From NCBI RefSeq assembly GCF_002007605.1, contig NZ_CP019799.1, positions 806,001 through 870,000 of the forward strand: a stretch of 64,000 nucleotides of DNA, read 5' to 3'. A model generated the notes under the pieces. The model saw only the letters and a list, made by a program, of their open reading frames with translations, had not been told where the DNA came from and did not search any database. Both the position numbers and the translations under genes were made by a program. Below, piece after piece: positions 10,949 to 20,192 of the stretch; the first letter of the stretch is position 1, and every line of letters starts with the position of its first letter. The DNA is from Cellvibrio sp. PSBB023 (lineage in GTDB: Bacteria; Pseudomonadota; Gammaproteobacteria; Pseudomonadales; Cellvibrionaceae).

Positions 10949-12502
10949 ATGCGTGCGCTCTGGTGGATAAAACGCGATTTTCGCCTTGATGATAACCCTG
11001 CATTACAAGCCGCTTTGGCTAGTTGCACTTACCTTATTCCAGTATTCTTCCTTGAGCCGCGTGTCTATTTAGCGCCGGACGCTTCCGCTTTTCATTTGCA
11101 GGCACAGTTGACGGCATTGGCGGATTTGCAGTCTTCACTGCGAGCAATCGGTGCTGAGCTATTGGTCATTAAAGCGGACTTGCCCCAGGGATTTATCGGG
11201 TTACAACAGCAGCTTGCGTTTACACACATCTATTCCCATGAAGAAACCGGTGCGGGCATTACTTATCAGCGCGATATTGCAGTGGCGAGATGGTGTAAAC
11301 AGCAGAATATTATGTGGTACGAGTTTCCTCAATCCGGTGTGATTCGCCGTTTGCGCTCACGTGATAATCGCTCACAAATTATCGCTAAGCGCCTTCTGGA
11401 CTCTGAACCTCTGCCGCCGCCCACTCATATTCCGCAACCGGATATTCGTCACCTGAACACTAGTGCCATTCCACCCTTGGATGCGCTTGCGCCCGAGCTG
11501 TTGGACAAACGCATTCACTGGCCGAGTGTGCAGGTGGTGAGTGAGCGGCGTGCACAGCGCACACTGGATAGTTTTTTACAGGAGCGTTCGCTGCGCTATA
11601 GGGGAGGGATTTCATCGCCCAACAAGGCCTTTTTGTGCGGTTCTCGACTATCGCCCCATATTGCCTGGGGCACTGTGAGCCTGCGGCGTATTTTTTTTCG
11701 CCTTCATCAGCGCTTGAATGAGTTGGAGGATGAGCAGGAGTCTGGCGTTGACAACTTACTCGCACAGCGCTGGCAAAAAAGCCTGGAGAGTTTTAGTTCG
11801 CGATTATTCTGGCGCGACCATTTTGTACAGCGGCTGGAGTCGGCGAGTTATATGGAGTTCAGTGCGCTCAATCCTGCCTATGAGGCTTTGGAATATACAC
11901 AGGACCCGGCGCGTTTGGCGGCATGGATTAATGGCGAAACCGGGTTTCCCCTGGTTGATGCTTGTATGCGCTGCCTGCAGGCCACCGGTTTTCTGAACTT
12001 TCGCATGCGGGCGATGGTAGTTAACTTTGCCTGCTTTGGATTGCATATCCATTGGCGCGATTTGCAGTACCCACTGGCTCGTTTATTCACCGATTACGAG
12101 CCAGGTATTCATTTTTCCCAGGTACAAATGCAGGCGGCAATCGTCGGCATCAATACTATTCGTGTTTACAGTCCCCTAAAGCAGTTGATGGATCAGGACC
12201 CGGATTGTCAATTTATCAAGCGCTGGGTTCCTGAGTTGCGCCCCTATAGCCCTGAACAAATTGCTTGCCATGAGACTATGCCTTTGCCCGGTTACGTCTT
12301 GGCGATGGTCAATGCTGAGCATAATATCCGCATCATGAAAGCGAGAATCAGCCACATTCGTAGTAGCGAGCCTGGCCAAGAGAGCGCCCGACAAGTACTG
12401 CTCAAACATGGTTCTCGCTTGAAGCAAAAAGGCCGCAAAACTGGCGGTGCCTCGAGTATCACGGCGCCAGCTATCAACCAAATCGACCTCTTTGGCGATT
12501 GA
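10949..12502 (+). CDS. DNA photolyase / cryptochrome family flavoprotein
   Basis: 517-residue protein with the photolyase N-terminal antenna domain (starting RALWWIKRDFRLDDNPAL) and the C-terminal FAD domain (FWRDHFVQRLE, INGETGFPLVDACMRCLQ, TGFLNFRMRAMV). The segment QVQMQAAIVGINTIRVYSP resembles the cryptochrome-like subgroup rather than Escherichia coli PhrB, so cyclobutane-dimer repair is likely but a blue-light receptor role cannot be excluded. It stands alone: the sucD terminator precedes it and about 260 bases separate it from speA. The ATG at 10949 is the first in frame and starts at a conserved point. Confidence 0.85.
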   Translation: MRALWWIKRDFRLDDNPALQAALASCTYLIPVFFLEPRVYLAPDASAFHLQAQLTALADLQSSLRAIGAELLVIKADLPQGFIGLQQQLAFTHIYSHEETGAGITYQRDIAVARWCKQQNIMWYEFPQSGVIRRLRSRDNRSQIIAKRLLDSEPLPPPTHIPQPDIRHLNTSAIPPLDALAPELLDKRIHWPSVQVVSERRAQRTLDSFLQERSLRYRGGISSPNKAFLCGSRLSPHIAWGTVSLRRIFFRLHQRLNELEDEQESGVDNLLAQRWQKSLESFSSRLFWRDHFVQRLESASYMEFSALNPAYEALEYTQDPARLAAWINGETGFPLVDACMRCLQATGFLNFRMRAMVVNFACFGLHIHWRDLQYPLARLFTDYEPGIHFSQVQMQAAIVGINTIRVYSPLKQLMDQDPDCQFIKRWVPELRPYSPEQIACHETMPLPGYVLAMVNAEHNIRIMKARISHIRSSEPGQESARQVLLKHGSRLKQKGRKTGGASSITAPAINQIDLFGD

Positions 12503-12763
12503 TTCCTGTCCTTCCTGTGGGCGCAGTAGTAAGGTGTTGTGCGGTTATTCGTTGTCCCATTACTGTGCTGCTTTTATTGCGCTTACCGCCGTTGCGGTCA
12601 GCTGATTTCCCTTCAATCGACCAGAATGCTTTATTTTTCACAAAAAATGTGGACAATTGCGCGCCACTTTACCGTTTCTCCCCAGTCGGGAGAGGACGAG
12701 TACTCTAGAAGAGTTTATTGCCATCTGGCGGGTTTTCCCGTTCATCACAAGGGTTGAATCATA

Positions 12764-14683
12764 TTGAATACTTCTGAGCAAGCAGCAGTTTGGTCCGCGC
12801 GTACTTCCGCTGAACTCTATGGCATTGATGAGTGGAGTAACGGTTACTTTGGAATATCGCCTGAAGGCGAAGTGGTTGTGCACGCACCCACTGCCGGCGG
12901 TGATGCTGGTGTATCCCTGATGGAAATTGTGGATGGTTTGCAGCAGCGTGGATTACAGATGCCGGTATTGTTGCGTGTGGAAAATATCCTCGATTCACGT
13001 ATCAGCATTCTGAATGATTCCTTTGCCCAAGCGATTGAAGCCAGTGGTTACCAGGGCCATTATCGCGGTGCATTTCCTATTAAAGTCAATCAACAAAGCC
13101 ATGTGATTGCGGAAATCGCTCGCTTTGGTGAGCGCTACAATCACGGTCTTGAAGCTGGCAGTAAAGCCGAATTAATGATTGCGTTGGCCACACTCACCAA
13201 CCGCGACAGTTTGATTATTTGTAACGGCTATAAAGATGCCGAATTTATTTCCCTTGGATTGCAAGCGCGCAAGCTGGGTTTCAAATGTTTTTTTGTATTG
13301 GAAACTTTGAGTGAATTGCAATCTGTTATTGAACGCAGTCGCGCCCTGAATGTGGAACCGCTGATAGGTGTACGACTAAAACTGTCGACCAAAGTAGAAG
13401 GGCACTGGAGTGAAGACAGCGGCGATCGCAGTTTATTCGGCTTGAATACCAATGAACTTGTCAGTGTGATAGACACATTGCGCGATGCTAATTTGTTGCA
13501 CTGTTTCCAGTTGTTGCACTTCCACCTTGGTTCACAAATTCCCAATATTCGCAGTATTCGCGCAGGTGTGTTGGAAGCTTGCCGTTATTACATTGAATTG
13601 GTAGGCGAGGGCGCTCCCCTGGGTTATTTGGATTTGGGCGGCGGCTTGGCAATCGATTATGATGGCACCTGCAGCACCAATGGCCACAGCCGAAATTATT
13701 CAGTGCAAGAGTATTGCATTGATGTGGTTGAAGCGATCCAGGAAAGTCTGGATCACCACCATATTCCTCACCCGACGATTGTCACCGAATCGGGGCGCGC
13801 TACTGTCGCCCATACCTCGGTGTTGCTGTTCAATATTCTGGATGTCACTCATTTTGAACCCACGGTGATGCCAACCTCGCTGCCTGAGGGTTGCCACGAG
13901 ATGATTGCCAACCTCTGGCATACCTTGTCGGTAATTCGCGTTGCGAATTTGCAAGAGTCCTATAATGACGTTATTTATTATCGCGATAAAATACGTGATT
14001 TATTTCACGCAGGTGATATCAGTTTGCGTCACCGTGTCCTGGGTGAAAATATTTATCTCGCGGCGCTACAAAAAATCGCTGCGCTCTTGCCACACATGAA
14101 GCGTATTCCAGCGGAGTTGGAAAGTTTGCCGCAATTACTGGCCGATATTTATTACGGCAATTTCAGTGTGTTTCAATCCTTGCCGGATTCATGGGCGATT
14201 GAGCAAATTTTCCCTGTGATGCCAATCCATCGCTTAAACGAAGAGCCAACTCGTCAGGCGATCATTGCCGATCTCACCTGTGACTGCGATGGTAAATTAC
14301 AAAAGTTTGCTACCTCTGCCGGTGAGTCCTCCACCTTGCCTTTGCACCCGATTAACGCGGGCGAAGAATATTACCTGGGTGTTTTTTTGGTGGGCGCCTA
14401 CCAAGAAACGCTAGGTGATTTGCACAATTTATTTGGCGATACCAACGTGGCCAGCGTGCGTATCAATGCGGATAAAAGTATTGATTTTGTGCATGAATTA
14501 CATGGCGACAGTATCGCTGATGTGTTGAGTTACGTGGAGTACAAACCCAACTCTCTCTATGAGCAGTTCCGCAAGACGGCAGAACAAGCTGTGCGTGATG
14601 GTGTAATCAGCATTGCTGATCGCCAGCATATGCTTGCTGCTTATTCTGAAAGTTTGCGCGGGTATACCTATTTCGAGAAATAG
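12764..14683 (+). CDS. speA: Biosynthetic arginine decarboxylase
   Basis: PLP enzyme converting arginine to agmatine, the entry to putrescine here. The 639-residue length is normal. Lys107 in GAFPIKVNQQ is the expected PLP lysine, and LTCDCDGK (C506, C508) matches the active-site Cys region of the fold-III decarboxylases. The start is a TTG preceded by AAGGG ten bases upstream; no in-frame ATG lies near. The 260-base upstream gap (12503-12763) shows no gene or clear terminator and probably holds the promoter. Downstream are two more polyamine genes. Confidence 0.95.
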   Translation: MNTSEQAAVWSARTSAELYGIDEWSNGYFGISPEGEVVVHAPTAGGDAGVSLMEIVDGLQQRGLQMPVLLRVENILDSRISILNDSFAQAIEASGYQGHYRGAFPIKVNQQSHVIAEIARFGERYNHGLEAGSKAELMIALATLTNRDSLIICNGYKDAEFISLGLQARKLGFKCFFVLETLSELQSVIERSRALNVEPLIGVRLKLSTKVEGHWSEDSGDRSLFGLNTNELVSVIDTLRDANLLHCFQLLHFHLGSQIPNIRSIRAGVLEACRYYIELVGEGAPLGYLDLGGGLAIDYDGTCSTNGHSRNYSVQEYCIDVVEAIQESLDHHHIPHPTIVTESGRATVAHTSVLLFNILDVTHFEPTVMPTSLPEGCHEMIANLWHTLSVIRVANLQESYNDVIYYRDKIRDLFHAGDISLRHRVLGENIYLAALQKIAALLPHMKRIPAELESLPQLLADIYYGNFSVFQSLPDSWAIEQIFPVMPIHRLNEEPTRQAIIADLTCDCDGKLQKFATSAGESSTLPLHPINAGEEYYLGVFLVGAYQETLGDLHNLFGDTNVASVRINADKSIDFVHELHGDSIADVLSYVEYKPNSLYEQFRKTAEQAVRDGVISIADRQHMLAAYSESLRGYTYFEK

Positions 14684-14698
14684 TTTTTACGACGCCTC

Positions 14699-14732
14699 AT
14701 GTCCGCTATTGGCTGCGGATATGTCATTTTTT
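14699..14732 (+). terminator. Hairpin between speA and the carboxynorspermidine dehydrogenase gene
   Basis: An 8-bp stem with one G-U pair, ATGTCCGC / GCGGATAT, and an 8-base loop is followed at four bases by TTTTTT. It starts 15 bases after the speA stop and ends 20 bases before the next start. It may be a weak terminator or attenuator that sets the ratio of speA to the downstream genes. Confidence 0.5.
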
Positions 14733-14752
14733 ATTCTGATGGGAGGCCAGTC

Positions 14753-15952
14753 ATGGCAAAAGTATTAATCATTGGTGCAGGTGGTGTTAGCGGAGTTGTA
14801 GTGCATAAGTGCGCACAACTGCCTGAAGTGTTTTCAGAAATAGTGTTGGCAAGTCGCACAGAATCCAAGTGCAAGGCCATTGCCGCACAATTAAATCGCC
14901 CCATTAAAACCGCACAAGTGGATGCAGACAATGTGCCGCAATTGGTTGCGCTGATTAACGCTGAAAAGCCGGACCTGGTGATTAACGTGGCGCTCCCTTA
15001 TCAAGACCTGACCATTATGGATGCCTGCCTGGAAACCGGCGTGGACTATTTGGATACCGCCAACTATGAGCCGCTGGATACTGCTAAATTTGAATACTCA
15101 TGGCAGTGGGCCTATCAGGATAAATTTAAAAATGCCGGTTTAACTGCATTGCTGGGTTCCGGTTTTGATCCCGGTGTTACCAATGTGTATACCGCCTATT
15201 TGAAAAAACATTATTTTGATGAGATCCATTATCTGGACATTATCGACTGCAATGCGGGCGATCACGGTTTGCCGTTTGCAACTAACTTTAATCCGGAAAT
15301 TAATATCCGCGAAGTAACGGCCAATGGTCGTTACTGGGAAAATGGCCAATGGGTGGAAACACCTCCGCTGTCTGTTAATCAGGTGTTTGATTTCCCTGCT
15401 GAGATTGGCCCTAAAAAAATCTACATGATGTACCACGAAGAACTTGAGTCTTTAGTGAAACATTTTCCCGACATTAAACGTGCCCGTTTCTGGATGACAT
15501 TCTCTGACAATTATCTGAAGCATTTGGAGGTGCTGGGTAATGTGGGCATGACTGGCATTGAACCCGTGATGTTTGAAGGCCGTGAAATAGTGCCGCTGCA
15601 ATTTTTAAAAGCACTCTTGCCCGATCCAGCCAGCCTTGGCCCGCTTACCAAAGGTAAAACCTGTATTGGGTGTTTTGCCCAAGGTGTGAAAGATGGTAAG
15701 CCAGTCGCTATGTTTGTATATAACGTTTGCGATCATCAGGAGTGCTATCGCGAGGTGAAATCCCAAGCGATTTCTTACACCACCGGTGTGCCAGCCATGA
15801 TTGGTGCCAAAATGATTTTGGAAGGTAAGTGGAAAAAGCCCGGTGTATGGAATATGGAGCAGTATGATCCTGATCCATTTATGGACGACTTGAATAAATA
15901 CGGTTTGCCATGGCAGGTGGTAGAAGTTGATCCGCGTGCAATAAACGGTTGA
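14753..15952 (+). CDS. Carboxynorspermidine/carboxyspermidine dehydrogenase
   Basis: Saccharopine-dehydrogenase-family enzyme that would reductively condense aspartate semialdehyde with putrescine (or diaminopropane) to carboxyspermidine (or carboxynorspermidine). The N-terminal Rossmann motif VLIIGAGGVSGVV is followed by the saccharopine dehydrogenase fold; ALLGSGFDPGVTNVYTAY is typical. The ATG at 14753 has GGGAGG just upstream and gives 399 residues; an upstream ATG at 14699 lies inside a hairpin and lacks a ribosome site. nspC follows within 10 bases. The substrate preference is inferred: with aguA-aguB making putrescine, carboxyspermidine is the likelier product. Confidence 0.9.
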   Translation: MAKVLIIGAGGVSGVVVHKCAQLPEVFSEIVLASRTESKCKAIAAQLNRPIKTAQVDADNVPQLVALINAEKPDLVINVALPYQDLTIMDACLETGVDYLDTANYEPLDTAKFEYSWQWAYQDKFKNAGLTALLGSGFDPGVTNVYTAYLKKHYFDEIHYLDIIDCNAGDHGLPFATNFNPEINIREVTANGRYWENGQWVETPPLSVNQVFDFPAEIGPKKIYMMYHEELESLVKHFPDIKRARFWMTFSDNYLKHLEVLGNVGMTGIEPVMFEGREIVPLQFLKALLPDPASLGPLTKGKTCIGCFAQGVKDGKPVAMFVYNVCDHQECYREVKSQAISYTTGVPAMIGAKMILEGKWKKPGVWNMEQYDPDPFMDDLNKYGLPWQVVEVDPRAING

Positions 15953-15961
15953 TGCTTGCCC

Positions 15962-17149
15962 ATGAATAAACGCGCTTATTTTACGCACTTTGATCCTACT
16001 TCTGTACCGTCGCCTTGTTTTGTGATTGATAAGGCGGCGGTGGAAGATAACCTGAAAATTCTCAATCGCGTGCAGCGGGAAAGTGGTGCAAAAGTCTTGG
16101 CCGCCCTCAAGGCATTTTCGTGTTGGGAACTGGCGCCGCTGTATCAACAGTATATTAGTGGAACTTGTGCCAGCGGGCTGCACGAAGCGCGTTTGGGGCG
16201 TGAAGAATTTGGTGGAGAAGTTCACTGCTATTCGGCGGCATATAAAGAAGCAGATTTAGCCGAGATTTTAACGGTTGCTGACCATGTGCTGTTTAATTCT
16301 TTTTCGCAGTGGTCTCGCTTTAAAGCCTTGGCATTGGCCGCGCAGCAACAGCGTCCTGAACTACAATTTGGTATTCGCATTAATCCGGAGCACTCGGAAG
16401 GCGAGGTTGCACTTTACGATCCTTGTGCACCCTGTTCACGCATGGGCGTGCCTATTGCGCAATTTGAACAGGCAATTAACGATGATCCATCACTACAGGA
16501 AGGGATTAGCGGCCTGCATTTTCACACCCTGTGCCAACAGGATTTACCACCACTTGCGCGTACATTAGCGGCGGTGGAAGAAAAATTTGGCCACTATTTT
16601 TCGCGTATCCAATGGATTAATTTTGGTGGTGGCCACCACATTAGTCGTGAGGATTATCAGGTTGATGAATTGATTACGCTCATCAAGTCATTTATGGCAC
16701 GCCATAAGCTGCAAGTTTATTTGGAGCCGGGTGAGGCCGTTGCTATTCGCAGCGGTGTACTGGTTGCAGAGGTGTTGGATATTACCTGGAATACCATGGC
16801 ACAGGCGATACTGGATACCTCCGCTACTTGCCATATGCCTGATGTGTTGGAAATGCCATATCGCGCGGATATTCTTGGTGCCGGTATGCCCAATGAGTTT
16901 GCGCACACCTATCGTTTAGGTGGCATGACCTGTTTAGCTGGCGATGTAATTGGTGATTATTCTTTTGAACAACCACTCGCGGTTGGCCAGCGTTTAATGT
17001 TTGATGATATGGCCCATTACACCATGGTGAAAACCACCACATTTAACGGCATTAATTTGCCAGCAATAGCCTTATGGGATTCGCGCACTAATAGCGTGAG
17101 CCTTGTTCGTGAATTTGGTTATAGCGATTTTAAACACCGTCTTTCTTGA
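15962..17149 (+). CDS. nspC: Carboxynorspermidine decarboxylase
   Basis: PLP decarboxylase of the alanine-racemase-like fold; removes the carboxyl group from carboxy(nor)spermidine, giving spermidine or norspermidine. Lys50 in LAALKAFSCWE is the PLP lysine; the glycine-rich INFGGGHHIS segment binds the phosphate; CLAGDVIGDY near the C terminus carries the active Cys. The ATG at 15962 is chosen (395 residues); a TTG at 15956 would add two residues. It lies directly behind its dehydrogenase partner. Confidence 0.93.
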   Translation: MNKRAYFTHFDPTSVPSPCFVIDKAAVEDNLKILNRVQRESGAKVLAALKAFSCWELAPLYQQYISGTCASGLHEARLGREEFGGEVHCYSAAYKEADLAEILTVADHVLFNSFSQWSRFKALALAAQQQRPELQFGIRINPEHSEGEVALYDPCAPCSRMGVPIAQFEQAINDDPSLQEGISGLHFHTLCQQDLPPLARTLAAVEEKFGHYFSRIQWINFGGGHHISREDYQVDELITLIKSFMARHKLQVYLEPGEAVAIRSGVLVAEVLDITWNTMAQAILDTSATCHMPDVLEMPYRADILGAGMPNEFAHTYRLGGMTCLAGDVIGDYSFEQPLAVGQRLMFDDMAHYTMVKTTTFNGINLPAIALWDSRTNSVSLVREFGYSDFKHRLS

Positions 17150-17163
17150 TAGAGCAATCCATA

Positions 17164-17682
17164 ATGCAAAACCCAGCCGCGTACATTGGCTTAATGAATC
17201 CCAAAAGTCCTGCCAATGTGGGCATGATTATGCGTGGAGCAGGTTGTTACGAGGCGAGCGGTGTGTTTTATACCGGTGAACGTTTTGATCGCGCACGTAA
17301 ATTTTCTGCCGATACGAAAAATGCTGCCAGCAAAATTCCGCTGCTGCATGTGAATCAATTAACGGATGCGATCACTGAGGGCGCTTTGGCTGAAGGTGCT
17401 GTACTGGTGGCCATAGAGTTGATTGAAGGTGCAACGCCGTTAATGGATTTTGTGCATCCCGAACGCGCCTATTATCTGTTTGGCCCGGAGGATGGTTCGC
17501 TAAAAAAAGAAATTGTCGATCAGTGCCAGCATGTTGTTTATATCCCGACAATTGGCTGTATGAACCTGGCCGCAACGGTGAACGTGTTGTTGTATGACCG
17601 TATGGCCAAATCGGGCGGGGCAGTTGTTGAACAGCGTCCAATCGCCGCCAATCGCGATGTTAATAATAAAATCAGGGTTTAA
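17164..17682 (+). CDS. SpoU/TrmH-family RNA 2'-O-methyltransferase
   Basis: SPOUT-fold RNA ribose methylase of about 172 residues with the three family motifs: NPKSPANVGMIMR near the N terminus, LFGPEDGSL, and IPTIGCMNLAATVN near the C terminus. The short form lacks an extra RNA-binding domain, like TrmL. The target RNA cannot be told from sequence. A TTG at 17146 overlaps the nspC stop and could start the protein six residues earlier through coupling; ATG 17164 is preferred. It is last in the speA-side gene run. Confidence 0.82.
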   Translation: MQNPAAYIGLMNPKSPANVGMIMRGAGCYEASGVFYTGERFDRARKFSADTKNAASKIPLLHVNQLTDAITEGALAEGAVLVAIELIEGATPLMDFVHPERAYYLFGPEDGSLKKEIVDQCQHVVYIPTIGCMNLAATVNVLLYDRMAKSGGAVVEQRPIAANRDVNNKIRV

Positions 17683-17726
17683 CGGCGCTTTCATTTCAAA
17701 TTACACTATCACTTCAGGCAACATTA

Positions 17727-18488
17727 TTACGCCACGAATTGTTTATACCAATATTGCCCCAGCATGAGCAGGCAAATAGTTACAATGAGTATTCGCAATA
17801 TTTTGGGATTCACTTTAAATAAGTAGTGCGATCCCAGCCATGCTCCGAGTATCTGCCCAACAATCATCGTTAAACCCGCCAGCCACATAATTTGCCCCGC
17901 AAAAATAAACACAATTAACGAGGCGATATTGGTCGCGAAATTAAGGGGCTTTGCGATTGCTGTAGCATTAATCAACGCCAATCCTCGCAGGCTCACACCG
18001 GCGACTGCCAAAAAAGAACCTGTGCCCGGGCCGAACATACCATCGTATGCTCCTATCGCGGGCAATACCGTTTTTTGATAGAGCCCGGCAGACATCCTTG
18101 GTTCGGGTGATTCCAGTTTTAAGTAGGGCGCTGTGATAAAGTAAGCGGCAATAATGACCAATACCAAGGGAATCATAAACCCTAATACTCTGGTGTCGAT
18201 GAATTGTACGATGACTGTGCCTGCAACCGAGCCGATAAATGCGGCGAGCATCATTGGGCGCAATTCCTGCCAATGAATTTTTTTGCGCTTAAATAATAAA
18301 AAGCTCGCGGTGCCTGAACCAAAACAGCTTTGTAGTTTGTTGGTACCCAAGGCTGCCAATGGTGGCACGCCAGAAACTACTAATGCGGGAATGGTGATCA
18401 ACCCGCCACCGCCAGCCAGTGTATCCATAAAGCCTGCAATTGCTGCGGCGATGAATAAAAATACTAAAACCTCTATCGCAATCTCCAA
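17727..18488 (-). CDS. TauE/SafE (TSUP) family membrane permease
   Basis: 253-residue protein with about eight hydrophobic segments and the family start FIAAAIAGFMDTLAGGGGLI; DGMFGPGTGSFLA in the second half is the matching repeat motif. The family exports sulfonates, sulfite or other organic anions; the substrate here is unknown. It lies 22 bases downstream of the anti-sigma factor gene on the same strand, so it is probably the last gene of the DoxX-sigma-anti-sigma operon and may be under that sigma factor. Confidence 0.85.
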   Translation of the reverse strand: MEIAIEVLVFLFIAAAIAGFMDTLAGGGGLITIPALVVSGVPPLAALGTNKLQSCFGSGTASFLLFKRKKIHWQELRPMMLAAFIGSVAGTVIVQFIDTRVLGFMIPLVLVIIAAYFITAPYLKLESPEPRMSAGLYQKTVLPAIGAYDGMFGPGTGSFLAVAGVSLRGLALINATAIAKPLNFATNIASLIVFIFAGQIMWLAGLTMIVGQILGAWLGSHYLFKVNPKILRILIVTICLLMLGQYWYKQFVA

Positions 18489-18510
18489 ACCCTATCTCCG
18501 TTTTAACACA

Positions 18511-18756
18511 TTAATCTGCTGATGATTTTGCATGTATTTTAGTTTTTACTTTTTGCAGTACTTGCTCTGCATCATCCGCTGGGATGTTTGCGCTGTGCTC
18601 CAAACCGGCGCCCATTTTACGGGTAATATCCAGATGCTTTACAAAGCGGCGACAATTGGCACACATCAGCAAATGCAAGCGAATTTGCCATTTTAACGGC
18701 GTATTCTTATCCAGATAATCGCTGGCGAGGCCTGCGACCTGCTTGCAATTTAGCAT
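18511..18756 (-). CDS. Zinc-finger anti-sigma factor
   Basis: Small 81-residue protein starting MLNCKQVAGLASDYLD. It has the zinc anti-sigma pattern: an early Cys, then HLLMCANCRRF with His-x3-Cys-x2-Cys. This domain normally holds an ECF sigma factor and releases it on oxidation or metal stress. There is no membrane segment, so it is a soluble ChrR/RsrA-like type. The ATG at 18756 lies seven bases inside the end of the sigma gene, giving translational coupling; the longer open frame upstream has no family match. Confidence 0.88.
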   Translation of the reverse strand: MLNCKQVAGLASDYLDKNTPLKWQIRLHLLMCANCRRFVKHLDITRKMGAGLEHSANIPADDAEQVLQKVKTKIHAKSSAD

Positions 18757-19358
18757 GAGCCTGTCTCCTGATAACGATCTATAACTTGCATCAGTGTAAG
18801 GCGTGCGCGATGAACCAATACGCGGACATTCGCGGCGCTTACATTGAGTAGTGCACAAATATCCTCAAACGATTGCTGCTCCACGTCGCGCAAAATAAAA
18901 GCTGCTTTTTGTGCGGGCGGTAATAACGTCAAGGTTTTTGCAATACAGCGCTGCAATTGTTTTTCTTCCAGCAATGCTTCCGGCGATTCATTATTCCAAT
19001 GAGGAATAGGGTGGGACCAATGTCCATCGCGGTGAAATTGATTGCCATCCAGATAGCTGCCCGGTGTGTCGCCATCCAATTGATCCAGTGACACCTGGCG
19101 CGACTCTTTGCGCAAACGTGTTTTGGCCTGATTGCTCACAATAGTTAACAACCAGGTTTTTAATGAGGCGCGGCGTTCAAAGGTGGCGATGTTTTTGTAG
19201 ACAGATACCCAAGCCTCTTGCACCACCTCTTCGGCAAAAACTTCGCCAATAATAGCGCGGGCAATACTCAGCATTAATGAGTGGTATTGGGAAATCAGCT
19301 GGCGAAAAGCGCGATCATTGCCGGCAATTAATTGTTCAATCAGCGCGGTTTCATCCAT
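18750..19358 (-). CDS. ECF-family RNA polymerase sigma factor
   Basis: 202 residues with sigma region 2 (AFRQLISQYHSLMLSIARAI, then AEEVVQEAWVSVYKN and KTWLLTIVSNQAK) and region 4 (LPPAQKAAFILRDVEQQ, then the helix-turn-helix ending NVRVLVHRARL). It is paired with the overlapping zinc-finger anti-sigma gene, with a DoxX gene upstream and TauE/SafE downstream. A linker of about 40 residues between regions 2 and 4 is His/Asn-rich. The inducing signal is not visible; the zinc anti-sigma suggests redox or metal stress. Confidence 0.93.
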   Translation of the reverse strand: MDETALIEQLIAGNDRAFRQLISQYHSLMLSIARAIIGEVFAEEVVQEAWVSVYKNIATFERRASLKTWLLTIVSNQAKTRLRKESRQVSLDQLDGDTPGSYLDGNQFHRDGHWSHPIPHWNNESPEALLEEKQLQRCIAKTLTLLPPAQKAAFILRDVEQQSFEDICALLNVSAANVRVLVHRARLTLMQVIDRYQETGSC

Positions 19359-19449
19359 GCGCGGGTATGTCCGACGAGTTCACATATGCGGTTGCCATGT
19401 TGCCTATTTCCATGGGTATGAATAAGTGCACCAAGCTTAGCACCCTTGT

Positions 19450-20082
19450 TCAGGCTTGCGCCTCGCCTCTGTTTGTTTTTCGCAAAAATACATTATGCAA
19501 CCAGTAATCCATGCTGTGATATTTGCCGCTCCCCAATGCGATCAATGCCAGCAACATAATCAGGTAGGTGGTCGCAAATTCAATGCCGTTATTGAGTACA
19601 ACAAATTTACCGCTGGCGGTAAGCCATTGGTAATTGCCGTGGGTTTGTAAAATGCTTCGTGCGCGTTCGAGCTTTTCGGTAGCGGCAATGACTTGTGCAT
19701 TGGCGAAGGGCGCCTGTGCATCGGCAATGGCTTGCCAACCGTTATGCCAATGCACTGCAAAAATGGCCACCAACATTGTAATGATCAATGGAATACTGAT
19801 CAGACGTGTGAAGAGTCCGAGTGCAAGGCAAATGGCACCCGCGAGTTCCGCCGCTGTGGCGAGTGCAGCCATTAGCCAGGGAAAGGGCAGGCCAAGGCCC
19901 CACTCGGTATTGCCAAACCAACTGACGGTATCTTCAAACGCGGTCAGCTTATTCATGCCTGCCATCCAAAAAATGGGAGCGAGGTACAAACGCAGGCACA
20001 GCGACGCAAGATTGCTACCGGGATTGATCAGCAGGGAACTTATGGAATTGAATCTGGAGACCAGTGGGTAAGGGTTATGCAT
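19450..20082 (-). CDS. DoxX-family membrane protein
   Basis: About 210 residues with four predicted membrane helices and the DoxX pattern LRLYLAPIFWMAGMNKL, AELAGAICLALGL and the last helix TTYLIMLLALIALGSGKYHSMDYW (split here for length: it ends near the C terminus). A loop of about 60 residues holds HWHNGW and a charged stretch. The ATG at 20082 is preceded by AGGTG at usual distance; an ATG at 20103 lacks such a site. Ninety bases upstream of the sigma gene on the same strand. DoxX proteins are linked to thiosulfate or oxidative stress metabolism; the exact role is unknown. Confidence 0.8.
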   Translation of the reverse strand: MHNPYPLVSRFNSISSLLINPGSNLASLCLRLYLAPIFWMAGMNKLTAFEDTVSWFGNTEWGLGLPFPWLMAALATAAELAGAICLALGLFTRLISIPLIITMLVAIFAVHWHNGWQAIADAQAPFANAQVIAATEKLERARSILQTHGNYQWLTASGKFVVLNNGIEFATTYLIMLLALIALGSGKYHSMDYWLHNVFLRKTNRGEAQA

Positions 20083-20192
20083 AAAAAAAGCACCTATAAA
20101 CATGGATGTTAGATAGATGCTTTGGAATGGCGCTTGTTACAAATTCGCGAGGTTTTCACTCGCTATGATGCAGCGAGTGAGATTACTGTGGA

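Noticed and set aside
17727..20082. A bufferin-type (DUF2282/DUF692/DUF2063) metal-stress operon
   Set aside because: DoxX and the ECF sigma pair fit, but no DUF2282, DUF692 or DUF2063 gene is present around them.
20157..20179. CACTCGC/GCGAGTG hairpin as terminator of the lipoprotein gene
   Set aside because: On the minus strand it is followed by A, not T, so it does not look like a terminator.
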